Below, one piece after another: positions 9,217 through 18,384 of a stretch of 64,000 bases of DNA. Source of the DNA: Mucilaginibacter phyllosphaerae (lineage in GTDB: Bacteria; Bacteroidota; Bacteroidia; Sphingobacteriales; Sphingobacteriaceae); NCBI RefSeq assembly GCF_004378255.1, contig NZ_SNQG01000004.1, positions 186,001 through 250,000 of the forward strand, given 5' to 3'. Below the pieces are notes generated by a model. The model worked only from the letters and a program-made list of their open reading frames with translations. It did no database searches and was not told the origin of the DNA. A program made the translations under genes and the position numbers. Every line of letters starts with the position of its first letter. The stretch's first letter is position 1.

Positions 9217-11412
9217 ATGATAGAGACCAAGAAGTCGCTTTTTGATAACCTGCAAAATTTTTTCGGGTTTGATAACTTTAAAGGTGAACAGGAAGCGATA
9301 ATCACTAATATTTTAGCAGGTAACGATACCTTCGTGATCATGCCCACCGGCGGCGGCAAATCCATGTGTTATCAACTGCCCGCATTAATGAGCGAGGGCA
9401 CAGCGATTGTGATCTCCCCGCTTATTGCACTCATGAAAAATCAGGTTGACCAGTTAAGGGCCTTTGGCGGTTCGGATAGCATAGCTCATTTTTTAAATTC
9501 TTCGTTAACAAAAGCAGATATTTTAAGGGTTAAAGACGATGTATTAAGCGGTAAAACCAAACTGCTTTATGTTGCGCCCGAATCTTTGACCAAGCAAGAG
9601 AATGTAGATTTTTTAAGACTTAACCAGGTATCATTCGTGGCCGTTGATGAGGCCCACTGTATCTCTGAATGGGGCCACGATTTTCGCCCCGAGTACCGTA
9701 AGATCCGCCAGGTTATCAGCAACATAGGGGATGATATCCCGATTATAGCACTTACGGCAACCGCAACCCCAAAAGTACAGCAGGATATTCAAAAAAACCT
9801 GCAAATGAACAATGCCACGGTTTACAAGTCATCCTTTAATCGGAGTAACCTGTTTTACGAGGTAAGGGCAAAGCGTAACGCCATCAAAGAGATCGTAAAG
9901 TTTGTAAAGCAAAATCAGGGCAAATCGGGCATTATTTACTGCCTTAGCCGTAAAAAAGTGGAGGAAGTGGCCGAAGCGCTGAATCTTAACGGTGTAAAAG
10001 CCCTGCCATACCATGCCGGGTTAGACCCTAAAGTACGCGCCGATACACAGGATAAATTCCTGATGGAGGATGTGGATGTAATTGTGGCAACCATTGCCTT
10101 TGGGATGGGGATAGATAAGCCGGACGTAAGATATGTAATACACCACGATATGCCGAAAAGCATGGAGGGTTATTACCAGGAAACCGGCCGCGCCGGCCGC
10201 GATGGCGGCGAAGGGGTTTGCGTAGCCTTTTACTCGGGTAAAGACATTGATAAACTGCAAAAGTTTATGAAGGATAAGCCTGTTGCAGAACGTGAAATAG
10301 GCACCCAGATACTGAAAGAAGTAATTGACTATGCCGAATCATCTGTTTGCCGCCGTAAGCAACTGCTGCATTATTTTGGCGAAAACTTTAACGAAGCCGG
10401 ATGTAACAACATGTGTGATAATTGCTGTGGCCCCAAAACACATTTTGACGGCGAAGAGCATCTGCACAAAGCGTTAAGCCTGATCAAACAAATAGGCGAG
10501 AAGTTTGACGATTGCCACATCATCAACATTTTGATGGGTAAGGATGATGCGCAGGTTAAAAATTACGAACATGATAAACTGGAGTATTTCGGCTCGGGCA
10601 TAGAACAGGGCGAGAACCTTTGGAACTCGCTGATGCGCCAGGCATTGCTGAACAATTTCCTGTCTAAAGATATCGATCATTACGGGTTATTGCACCTTAC
10701 CAAAACAGGTAATGCCTTTATAGATAATCCTTACAGCATCCGTTTCCTGCTGAACCGTGAGATGGGCCCAACCGATGAGGATGAAGCCGAGGATGGCCCT
10801 AAACAGGGCGGTGGCGCCTTAGATACACAGTTACTGCAGATGCTAAAAGACCTGCGTAAAAAGTTGGCCAAGCAAAAAGGTTTGCCGCCATTTGTGATCT
10901 TTCAGGACCCATCCTTAGAAGAAATGTGCACGCATTATCCGGTTAGTACGGATGAATTGAAACAGATCTCGGGCGTAGGGGCGGGCAAGGCCTTAAAATT
11001 TGGCGCGCCGTTTATCGATCTGATTAAAAAATATGTGGAGGATAATGATATCGACCGGCCGGTTGATATGGTGATCAAAAGCGCCGCCAATAAATCGGCA
11101 CTTAAAGTATTTATTATTCAGAATATCGATCGGCACTTAAACCTGGATGATATAGCTGCTTCTAAAGGCCTTACTTACGAGGAGATCTTGAAAGAGGTGG
11201 AAACCATCGTTAACTCGGGCACTAAGCTTAATCTTAACTATTACATTGACGAAATGATAGATGAAGATAAGCAGGACGAAGTGTTCGACTACTTTAAAAC
11301 AGCAGAAATAGATTCTATTGACGATGCCCTTGCAGAATTAGGATCTGACGATTATACCCGCGAGGAAGTGCAGTTAATGCGTATCAAGTTCCTGTCGGAA
11401 GTGGGGAATTAA
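9217..11412 (+). CDS. recQ: ATP-dependent DNA helicase RecQ
   Basis: This is a 731-residue 3'-5' superfamily 2 helicase for recombination and replication-fork repair. Walker A is MPTGGGKS (residues 42-49). The DEAH box (D144) is followed by the aromatic-rich loop CISEWGHDFRPEY. The second RecA lobe shows ATIAFGMGIDKPDVR and the motif VI run GRAGRDG. The RecQ-Ct zinc site uses C378, C396, C400 and C403. A winged-helix region follows, and an HRDC domain lies at about residues 540-620 (LRKKLAKQKGLPPFVIF). The C-terminal 100 residues extend beyond the E. coli enzyme, as in other Bacteroidota RecQ proteins. Confidence 0.97.
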   Translation: MIETKKSLFDNLQNFFGFDNFKGEQEAIITNILAGNDTFVIMPTGGGKSMCYQLPALMSEGTAIVISPLIALMKNQVDQLRAFGGSDSIAHFLNSSLTKADILRVKDDVLSGKTKLLYVAPESLTKQENVDFLRLNQVSFVAVDEAHCISEWGHDFRPEYRKIRQVISNIGDDIPIIALTATATPKVQQDIQKNLQMNNATVYKSSFNRSNLFYEVRAKRNAIKEIVKFVKQNQGKSGIIYCLSRKKVEEVAEALNLNGVKALPYHAGLDPKVRADTQDKFLMEDVDVIVATIAFGMGIDKPDVRYVIHHDMPKSMEGYYQETGRAGRDGGEGVCVAFYSGKDIDKLQKFMKDKPVAEREIGTQILKEVIDYAESSVCRRKQLLHYFGENFNEAGCNNMCDNCCGPKTHFDGEEHLHKALSLIKQIGEKFDDCHIINILMGKDDAQVKNYEHDKLEYFGSGIEQGENLWNSLMRQALLNNFLSKDIDHYGLLHLTKTGNAFIDNPYSIRFLLNREMGPTDEDEAEDGPKQGGGALDTQLLQMLKDLRKKLAKQKGLPPFVIFQDPSLEEMCTHYPVSTDELKQISGVGAGKALKFGAPFIDLIKKYVEDNDIDRPVDMVIKSAANKSALKVFIIQNIDRHLNLDDIAASKGLTYEEILKEVETIVNSGTKLNLNYYIDEMIDEDKQDEVFDYFKTAEIDSIDDALAELGSDDYTREEVQLMRIKFLSEVGN

Positions 11413-11437
11413 TTTGCGGTTTTAAAGGATAAAGGTA

Positions 11438-11476
11438 AAAGGCCTGGACAGATCAATTGTTCAGGCCTTTATTTTT
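11438..11476 (+). terminator. Intrinsic terminator after recQ
   Basis: AAAGGCCTG pairs with CAGGCCTTT around a roughly 14-nt loop, followed by ATTTTT. Confidence 0.8.
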
Positions 11477-11527
11477 ACCGTAAAATTTATTCCAAAGTAT
11501 TAAATTTAGGTCATAAACTAACTTGTC

Positions 11528-11971
11528 ATGATTAAACTAAACCCCGTCCTAACAATTTTGTTAATTTTTATTATTTGCCAAAGCTGCTCTACTAACAGCA
11601 GTAATAGTAATGCTGTTAAAAATGACCGCGTAAAAATGGATAATGGAAGAAAGTATGTGCTTACTATTTATCAGGAAAAACTAAATTCCGCAGGAAATAA
11701 ATTTGAACCCTTTAATCACATAGATACTTTAATCGCAGTTAATGATACTGTAGCATATCTAAATGCTTTAAAAAAATTTTATAATCAAAAAATAGTTGAA
11801 AGGCAGCAGCACAATTACGGACAACCTAAATCGTTTAATATTGTAGATGCAAACGGAGTTGATTTAAAAGTAAACTTATCTGATAAAATAGTAATTGGCT
11901 TGAAAAATCAAGTAGAAAATACCCCTGATGTGAAAAAAATGCTTAATGAATATCAGAAAGATAGTTTATAA
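11528..11971 (+). CDS. Small hypothetical lipoprotein
   Basis: This 147-residue protein has an N-terminal hydrophobic segment ending in a plausible lipobox (CQSC, cysteine about residue 21) and a serine/asparagine-rich linker. The mature part is polar and lysine-rich. I recognise no domain. It is noticeably more AT-rich than recQ, with many AAA/AAT codons, hinting at recent acquisition or weak constraint. It converges on the OmpA-family gene, with 25 nt between stop codons. Confidence 0.65.
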   Translation: MIKLNPVLTILLIFIICQSCSTNSSNSNAVKNDRVKMDNGRKYVLTIYQEKLNSAGNKFEPFNHIDTLIAVNDTVAYLNALKKFYNQKIVERQQHNYGQPKSFNIVDANGVDLKVNLSDKIVIGLKNQVENTPDVKKMLNEYQKDSL

Positions 11972-11996
11972 CTTTTTACAAGTTCCTCATCGGTTA

Positions 11997-13901
11997 TCAT
12001 TTAGCTATAATCATAAACTCCGTTCTGCGGTTTAAAGCACGGTTCTCATCGCTTGTATTTGGGGCAATGGGCTGTGCTTCGCCATAGCCTTTATAAACCA
12101 GGCGGGTTGCTGCAATGCCATTGGCCGACAGGTACTGATAAACTGAATTGGCGCGCTTTTCTGACAGGGTTACGTTAGCCTGGTTATTCCCTACATTATC
12201 TGTAAAGCCCGACACCTCTATTTTAACGGTTGGGTTCAATTGTAAAAATTCTATCAGTTTTTGCAGTTCGGCTTTTGATTCGTCTTTTAATGCGAACTGG
12301 TTGGTATCAAAGAAAATGTTTTTCAATATCACCTTGTTGCCCACCTCGATAGGCGATAGCATCACCGAGATATTAAATGCCTTTTTATCCTTTAAACCTA
12401 TTAACGAAAAATTATCCGAGTAAAACAAATACCCTTCTTTAGAGATATTTAAGCCATAGTTTTTACCTGCACTTAACGTGGCCAAAAACTCACCGGTGCT
12501 TTCAGCGCTGTAATCCTGGTAAACGGATATGTTTTTTTGCAGGTCTATGATCTCCACAGCTGCCTCCAGCGGCGCTTTTGTTTTTTTATCTGTTACGATG
12601 CCTTTAACATAAGTTACGATGTTAGGGCGCAGGTTAGCAGGCAATTCAAAAGTGTAAATATCAAACCCGCCATAACCTTTTAAATTATTTGATGAAAAAA
12701 AGGCATAAGAGCCATTTGCCGTTAAGGTAAGGCCGTTCTCATCCCCGTTAGAATTAATGGGGTAACCCAGGTTCTCCGGCTTTTGCCACTTGTCGTCTTT
12801 ACCCAGGCGGCTCACAAAAAGGTCTCTGCCGCCCAGGCCGGGCCAGCCGCTGCTGCAAAAGTAAAAGGTATGATCATCCGGATGGATAAATGGCGATTGC
12901 TCGTCGTAAGATGTGTTTATCTGCGGGCCCATATTTTCCGGCTCGCCCCAGCCCTTGTCTGTCAGGGTAGATTTCCAGATATCATAGCCGCCGTAACCGC
13001 CTTTACGGTTACTTACAAAATACAGTGTACGCCCGTCTGCGCTGATAGAGGGCTGTGCTTCCCAGCCCGAGGTATTAATGGGCGGGCTTAAACTAAAGGG
13101 CCTTGCCCAGTCGCTGCCTTTTTTTTGGGCGATATAGATATCACAACGGCCCAAACCATCGGGCCGGTTGCAGCCGGTAAAAAACAGGTATTTACCATCC
13201 TGAGAGATAGATTGGGCACCTTCGTTATAAGCGGGTGTATTGATCACATCGCTCAGGTAAACAGCGTTTTGCCATTTATCGTTTAATTTTGCGCTTTTAT
13301 AAAAATCTTCGTTGTTGTTTATCTTTCGGGTAAATATCAGGGTGCTTTCATCTGCCGTGGCAACAGGTAAATATTCGTCTGCTGCGGTATTGATCTCGGC
13401 ACCCATGTTTATCGGCGTAAAGGCAACCGGGTGCGTTATGGATTGTATGCTGAATGTACAGTCTGCAATCAGCTTTTGGGCATGCGCCTGGTTTTGCGCA
13501 GTAATGTTAGGGTAGGTAAGGTATTTTTCTAAATGATGTAAAGCAGGCTCGTACATGGCAACGTTAATTTCGCAATCGCCAATTTTTAAGTAAACCGACC
13601 GGTTGTACTCCGGGTCGAGCGCAATAACTTTCAGGAAATGTTCAATAGCAGGTTTATAGATGTGCCGCATACGCAAAACATCGGCTAACTGGGCATGTGC
13701 CTCTACAAATTTGTTGTCAGATTTTACAGCCTGCTCCAACTGGGCAATCGCGTCGTCGTATAAATGATCGTCCAGGCTTTGGTTAGCCAGGGCGAAATAC
13801 TTGATAGCTTCTTTATCGGTGGTTGAGTAGTGCCTGTCCTGTGCAGAAACGCCCACAGTAAACATCAGCAAAAAACTAAATAGAAAATATATTTTGCGCA
13901 T
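11997..13901 (-). CDS. OmpA-family envelope protein with TPR and WD40-like (PD40) repeats
   Basis: This 634-residue exported protein (signal peptide ending VGVSAQ) is of the type found throughout Bacteroidota envelopes. Tetratricopeptide-like repeats occupy about residues 30-150. Several PD40/TolB-like beta-propeller repeats follow (for example SQDGKYLFFTGCN, SADGRTLYFVSNRKGGYGG). A carboxypeptidase-regulatory-like beta domain starts near 435. The C-terminus is an OmpA peptidoglycan-binding domain (about 525-634) with the TDNVGNNQANVTLSEKRA helix and RRTEFMI end. The OmpA part should tie it to peptidoglycan in the periplasm. Architecturally it resembles PorE/PorW-associated and gliding-related proteins, but no gldKLMN genes are nearby, so I make no pathway call. 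Confidence 0.9.
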   Translation of the reverse strand: MRKIYFLFSFLLMFTVGVSAQDRHYSTTDKEAIKYFALANQSLDDHLYDDAIAQLEQAVKSDNKFVEAHAQLADVLRMRHIYKPAIEHFLKVIALDPEYNRSVYLKIGDCEINVAMYEPALHHLEKYLTYPNITAQNQAHAQKLIADCTFSIQSITHPVAFTPINMGAEINTAADEYLPVATADESTLIFTRKINNNEDFYKSAKLNDKWQNAVYLSDVINTPAYNEGAQSISQDGKYLFFTGCNRPDGLGRCDIYIAQKKGSDWARPFSLSPPINTSGWEAQPSISADGRTLYFVSNRKGGYGGYDIWKSTLTDKGWGEPENMGPQINTSYDEQSPFIHPDDHTFYFCSSGWPGLGGRDLFVSRLGKDDKWQKPENLGYPINSNGDENGLTLTANGSYAFFSSNNLKGYGGFDIYTFELPANLRPNIVTYVKGIVTDKKTKAPLEAAVEIIDLQKNISVYQDYSAESTGEFLATLSAGKNYGLNISKEGYLFYSDNFSLIGLKDKKAFNISVMLSPIEVGNKVILKNIFFDTNQFALKDESKAELQKLIEFLQLNPTVKIEVSGFTDNVGNNQANVTLSEKRANSVYQYLSANGIAATRLVYKGYGEAQPIAPNTSDENRALNRRTEFMIIAK

Positions 13902-13940
13902 TGGCTACTGATACGATAATCAATACACTAAGTTACAATT

Positions 13941-14576
13941 TTAAGGAATATTTAAGTATTTGTGCGTTTGTAAAGATATTTCCCACCGGGGGTTAGCCAT
14001 TACGTAATCCACAATAAGCGGGGTCATTTCGGCATGTTTAGACCATTCCGGCTGCAGGTAAAGTTTGCAATCAGGGCCAACCAGCTTGGCGTGATGCTCG
14101 GCAAAAGCAAAGTCTGATCTGTTGAAGATGATCACCTTTAACTCATGGGCTTTATCCGCCACTTGCTGCGTAGGTGCTTTAAACTTTTTAGGCGACAGGC
14201 AAATCCAGTCCCAACTGCCCGAGAGGGGGTAGGCGCCCGAAGTTTCAATAAACGTTTTAATGCCGTTTTGCTGCAGGTTTTGGGTAAGATAATCCAAATT
14301 GTATATCAACGGCTCGCCGCCGGTAACCACCACCGCTTTGGATGGAAATTTAGAGGCATTATTTACAATCGTATCGGCAGCAGTAAGCGGGTGCAGCTCG
14401 GCATCCCAGCTTTCTTTCACATCGCACCAGTGGCAGCCCACATCACAGCCCCCAAGGCGAATAAAATAGGCAGCCTTGCCGGTATTGTATCCCTCGCCCT
14501 GTATCGTATAAAACTCTTCCATTAAAGGAAGCAATGTGCCATCTTCCGGAACCTGGTGTGCCATAATAGGGCGCAA
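13941..14576 (-). CDS. queE: 7-carboxy-7-deazaguanine synthase QueE
   Basis: This 211-residue radical SAM enzyme converts 6-carboxytetrahydropterin to 7-carboxy-7-deazaguanine in queuosine biosynthesis. The cluster motif is C44-x3-C48-x2-C51 (within GGCDVGCHWCDVKESW), preceded by FYTIQGEGYNTGKAAYFIRL, which is diagnostic for QueE. VVTGGEPL follows. The start could be M1 or M5 (MAHQ); both fit. queC and queD are not in this window. It lies 39 nt downstream of the OmpA-family start codon on the same strand, with no functional link apparent. Confidence 0.95.
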   Translation of the reverse strand: MRPIMAHQVPEDGTLLPLMEEFYTIQGEGYNTGKAAYFIRLGGCDVGCHWCDVKESWDAELHPLTAADTIVNNASKFPSKAVVVTGGEPLIYNLDYLTQNLQQNGIKTFIETSGAYPLSGSWDWICLSPKKFKAPTQQVADKAHELKVIIFNRSDFAFAEHHAKLVGPDCKLYLQPEWSKHAEMTPLIVDYVMANPRWEISLQTHKYLNIP

Positions 14577-14731
14577 AGGTAAGTTATTTGAGGTTAAAGC
14601 TAAAAGGCAAAGGGCAAAAGGTTTTGAATTGTGATACTGCGCAGATAAACGGCATGGATATATTTACGCTGTTTATCTTTAGGTATTTAGCTTTTACTAA
14701 AAATTAAGTATTATTACATAATTTTTATCGC

Positions 14732-15517
14732 ATGAAGAAACTATACACACCCCTTGTATTATTTGCATTCTTCTGTCTAAGCTCGTGCGTTGATATAGAA
14801 GAGCACTACGATTTTAAAGCCGACGGTACCTGTAACGTTACTTATGGTTTTGATATGAGCAAGGCCTTGTCTATTCTTACAAATTTAGTTTCTGATTCGG
14901 TACGTTCTACCCCGCAGTTTAGTTTGGTAAAGGATACGACCATGAATTATTACAGCACGCTGGCCGATAGTGTGGTAAAAAAGATGACGCCAGGAGAGAT
15001 CAATACAGCTAAAAACAGCACGCTTCATATCAATATGGATCTTACCCGGAATAAGATGAAGATCAATCTTGAATATCTGGCTAAAACCCAGGCCGATCTG
15101 GTTTATTATCTGCAGCATGTTTCTGCTTTTTCGATGAAGGTGCCACCTGCTGAGTTTGCCGACCCCAACAAAAAGATAACCAGCCAAAAGGCGGGTTCTG
15201 ATGACTGGAAAGGCGAACTTTTGTTAAGCGGGCAGGATTATTACACTTATGAAATTACCGACCGGAAATTTTCGAGGACGATCAATAAAAATAAGTTTAA
15301 TAATTTTTTTAAAAGCGCAGCTTCCAGGTTAGCCATGGCCAAAGCCATGCTGATAGATATGCCTTATAAACTGGTTTTAAAGTTTGCCAGGCCGGTTAAG
15401 AAAATTGATAATTCAAAAGCCTTATTATCTGCCGACAGGAAACAGGTTACCTTAATTACTACTATGGATGAGGTGATGAAAAACCCCGCCCTCATGAATC
15501 TTAAAGTAGATTTTTGA
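14732..15517 (+). CDS. Hypothetical lipoprotein
   Basis: This 261-residue lipoprotein has a clear signal and lipobox (CLSSC, cysteine about residue 19). The mature start CVDIEEHYD carries acidic residues right after the cysteine, the pattern associated with surface export of Bacteroidota lipoproteins. The repeated phrase DFKADGTCNVTYGFDMSK and the overall beta-rich pattern resemble a family of Bacteroidota lipoproteins of unknown function. No enzyme motif is seen. It diverges from queE. Confidence 0.72.
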   Translation: MKKLYTPLVLFAFFCLSSCVDIEEHYDFKADGTCNVTYGFDMSKALSILTNLVSDSVRSTPQFSLVKDTTMNYYSTLADSVVKKMTPGEINTAKNSTLHINMDLTRNKMKINLEYLAKTQADLVYYLQHVSAFSMKVPPAEFADPNKKITSQKAGSDDWKGELLLSGQDYYTYEITDRKFSRTINKNKFNNFFKSAASRLAMAKAMLIDMPYKLVLKFARPVKKIDNSKALLSADRKQVTLITTMDEVMKNPALMNLKVDF

Positions 15518-15549
15518 TCTGCTTATCTTATGCAACAGGCCTTTAAAAA

Positions 15550-16431
15550 TTATTGATATACATCCTTATTGGCAGATGCCAGCGTATTTTTTAAAAGCCC
15601 GATAATAGTCATTAAACCCACACCGCCCGGTACCGGGGTTATCCATGAAGCCTTTTGTGATACGCCTTCAAAATCAACATCGCCAAATAGCTTGTAGCCC
15701 GATTTGGTAACCGTTGAGGTTTCGCGGTTCATACCAACGTCTACTACTACTACGCCATCTTTAACCATATCGGCAGTAATGAAGTTCTTTTTACCGATTG
15801 CAACGATCAATATATCAGCATCAAGTGTAAACTTTTTAATATCGGGCGTGCGGCTATGGCAAATGGTTACGGTACAGTTACCCGGAGTGGTATTGCGGGC
15901 CATCAGGATACTCATAGGCGAGCCAACAATGTTACTGCGGCCTACAACAACGCAATGCTTCCCTGCCGTTTCTATGCCATACTCTTTAAGCATCAAAGTG
16001 ATGCCATAAGGTGTTGCCGGGATAAATGATGGTAAATTGCGCTGCATGCGACCCAGATTCACCGGGTGGAAGCCATCTACATCTTTGCGATGATCAATAC
16101 GTTCGGTTACTTTCTCCGGGTCGATGTGTTTGGGGAGCGGAAGCTGTACAATAATACCGTCGATATCAGCATCAGCATTCAGTTCAGATACTTTTGCAAG
16201 CAGTTCTTCTTCACTAACAGTATCCTCATAACGCACTAAAGTTGATTTAAAGCCTACCTTTTCGCAGTTTTTCATCTTGCTGGCCACGTATGTTTCGCTG
16301 CCGCCATTGTGGCCAACCAGTACGGCTACCAGATGCGGCTTGCGGCCGGTGCGCACTAAAATTTTGGCCGCTTCTTCGGCAATTTCGCCTTTAAGTTTTT
16401 CTGATACGTATTTTCCGTCTAATAACTGCAT
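15550..16431 (-). CDS. folD: Bifunctional methylenetetrahydrofolate dehydrogenase/cyclohydrolase FolD
   Basis: This 293-residue enzyme interconverts 5,10-methylene-, methenyl- and 10-formyl-tetrahydrofolate. Visible signatures are the catalytic [13 protein letters not shown] segment (lysine in YxxxK), QLPLPKHID, the Rossmann motif [11 protein letters not shown], and the C-terminal [10 protein letters not shown]. Length matches the family. It lies downstream of lepA on the same strand, separated by 89 nt that hold a large inverted repeat, so co-transcription is uncertain. Confidence 0.97.
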   Translation of the reverse strand: MQLLDGKYVSEKLKGEIAEEAAKILVRTGRKPHLVAVLVGHNGGSETYVASKMKNCEKVGFKSTLVRYEDTVSEEELLAKVSELNADADIDGIIVQLPLPKHIDPEKVTERIDHRKDVDGFHPVNLGRMQRNLPSFIPATPYGITLMLKEYGIETAGKHCVVVGRSNIVGSPMSILMARNTTPGNCTVTICHSRTPDIKKFTLDADILIVAIGKKNFITADMVKDGVVVVDVGMNRETSTVTKSGYKLFGDVDFEGVSQKASWITPVPGGVGLMTIIGLLKNTLASANKDVYQ

Positions 16432-16435
16432 AATA

Positions 16436-16500
16436 GATATGAGATATGAGACTTGAGATATTAGATATAATTATTCGACTCCCGTCTCAAATCTCATATC
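16436..16500. repeat. Imperfect inverted repeat between folD and lepA
   Basis: GATATGAGATATGAGAC (16436-16452) is matched by GTCTCAAATCTCATATC (16484-16500), a 17-bp stem with one mismatch. The surrounding sequence is built of degenerate GAGATAT-type units. There is no T-run, so it looks like a dispersed intergenic repeat and not a terminator. Confidence 0.6.
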
Positions 16501-16520
16501 TAACATCTCAAATCTAAAGA

Positions 16521-18308
16521 TTAGTCTAATTTCAATACCGCCATAAACGCACTTTGTGGTATCTCTACGTTACCAACCTGGCGCATGCGTTTTTTACCTG
16601 CTTTTTGTTTTTCTAACAGCTTACGTTTACGCGATATATCACCACCGTAACATTTGGCGGTAACGTCTTTACGCATCGCTTTTACTGTTTCCCGGGCAAT
16701 GATCTTGGCACCGATAGATGCCTGTATAATGATCTCGAATTGCTGGCGTGGTAAAAGTTCTTTCAGTTTTTCGCAGATCTTTTTACCAAAATCATAAGAG
16801 TTGCCGCGGAAGATCAATGATGATAAAGCATCCACCGGCTCGGAGTTCAGTTTAATATCCAAACGCACCAGATCGCTTGGGCGGTAACCTATCTGATGAT
16901 AATCAAACGAGGCGTAACCCTTTGAAATGGTTTTTAATTTATCGTAAAAATCAAACACGATCTCGCCCATTGGCATCTCAAAAACCAGCTCAACACGGTC
17001 AGACGTGAGGTAGGATTGATTCTTGATGAAGCCACGTTTTTGGATACAAAGCGACATAACCGGGCCTACAAAGTCAGACTTGGTGATAATAGTGGCTTTG
17101 ATATACGGCTCTTCCACGCGGTCGATCTTGCTTGGATCCGGAAGGTCGGACGGGTTATTTACCACTATCTCTTCGTTTCTGGTTGAATAGGCCAGGTACG
17201 ATACGTTGGGCACGGTGGTAATAACCGTCATATTAAACTCTCGTTCAAGACGTTCCTGAATGATCTCCATGTGCAGCATGCCCAGGAAACCGCATCGGAA
17301 GCCGAAGCCTAATGCCGCAGATGATTCGGGCTCAAATACAAGCGAAGCATCATTCAGCTGCAATTTAGCCATTGATTCACGCAGCTCTTCATAATCCTCG
17401 GTATCAACAGGGTAAATACCCGCAAAAACCATCGGTTTTACTTCTTCAAAACCCTGTATCCCGCTTTCGCATGGGCGGGTAATGGTGGTAATGGTGTCAC
17501 CAACTTTAACCTCTCGCGATTCTTTAATCCCCGAGATAATATAACCCACATCGCCGGTTTTAATCACATCTTTTGGAAGCTGCTTTAATTTCAGCGTGCC
17601 AACTTCCTCTGCTATGTATTGCTTTTCGGTTGCAAAGAATTTTACTTTATCACCTTTGCGGATCTCGCCGTTAACTACCTTAAAATAAGCTACAATGCCA
17701 CGAAAAGAATTGTAAACCGAATCGAATATCAATGCCTGTAAAGGTGCGTCCGGGTCGCCTACAGGGGCCGGTACGCGTTCTACAATAGCACGCAAAATAT
17801 CATGCACACCCATACCGGTTTTACCGGATGCAGCCAGGATCTCCTCGCGTTTACAGCCTATCAATTCCACAATCTGGTCTTTAACCTCCTCGGGCATAGC
17901 GCCGGGCAGGTCCATTTTGTTTAGTACCGGGATGATCTCCAGGTCGTTCTCTAAAGCCAGGTAAAGGTTAGATATAGTCTGCGCCTGGATGCCCTGTGCG
18001 GCATCTACAATAAGTAGGGCACCCTCGCAGGCGGCTATAGAGCGCGATACTTCATAAGAAAAATCTACGTGGCCGGGGGTATCTATCAGGTTCAGAACGT
18101 ATTTCTGCCCGTCCAGTTCATAATCCATCTGTATGGCGTGGCTTTTAATAGTGATGCCGCGCTCACGCTCCAGGTCCATATCATCAAGCAATTGTGCCTG
18201 CGATTCGCGCTGGGTGATGGTATTGGTATATTCTAATAACCTATCGGCAAGGGTGCTTTTACCGTGGTCGATATGTGCTATGATACAAAAATTACGTATG
18301 TGCTTCAT
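16521..18308 (-). CDS. lepA: Translation elongation factor 4 (LepA)
   Basis: This 595-residue ribosome-associated GTPase is also called EF-4 and acts at stalled ribosomes or in initiation and assembly. The GTPase motifs are [10 protein letters not shown] (G1), the effector region with [16 protein letters not shown] (G3) and NKMDLP (G4). The EF-G-like domains II, III and V follow, and the LepA-specific C-terminal domain ends [20 protein letters not shown]. Length is that of the family. Single gene, possibly reading on toward folD. Confidence 0.97.
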   Translation of the reverse strand: MKHIRNFCIIAHIDHGKSTLADRLLEYTNTITQRESQAQLLDDMDLERERGITIKSHAIQMDYELDGQKYVLNLIDTPGHVDFSYEVSRSIAACEGALLIVDAAQGIQAQTISNLYLALENDLEIIPVLNKMDLPGAMPEEVKDQIVELIGCKREEILAASGKTGMGVHDILRAIVERVPAPVGDPDAPLQALIFDSVYNSFRGIVAYFKVVNGEIRKGDKVKFFATEKQYIAEEVGTLKLKQLPKDVIKTGDVGYIISGIKESREVKVGDTITTITRPCESGIQGFEEVKPMVFAGIYPVDTEDYEELRESMAKLQLNDASLVFEPESSAALGFGFRCGFLGMLHMEIIQERLEREFNMTVITTVPNVSYLAYSTRNEEIVVNNPSDLPDPSKIDRVEEPYIKATIITKSDFVGPVMSLCIQKRGFIKNQSYLTSDRVELVFEMPMGEIVFDFYDKLKTISKGYASFDYHQIGYRPSDLVRLDIKLNSEPVDALSSLIFRGNSYDFGKKICEKLKELLPRQQFEIIIQASIGAKIIARETVKAMRKDVTAKCYGGDISRKRKLLEKQKAGKKRMRQVGNVEIPQSAFMAVLKLD

Positions 18309-18384
18309 TCAGGCGCAAAAATAACTTTTTAAGCGGATAAATCAGTATCTACTTATCAATTAGGCTTTCGGATATTGAATTTTT

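Noticed and set aside
16436..16520. Possible CRISPR-like short repeats between folD and lepA
   Set aside because: The units are degenerate and inverted with no regular spacers; I saw no CRISPR array or cas gene in the window.
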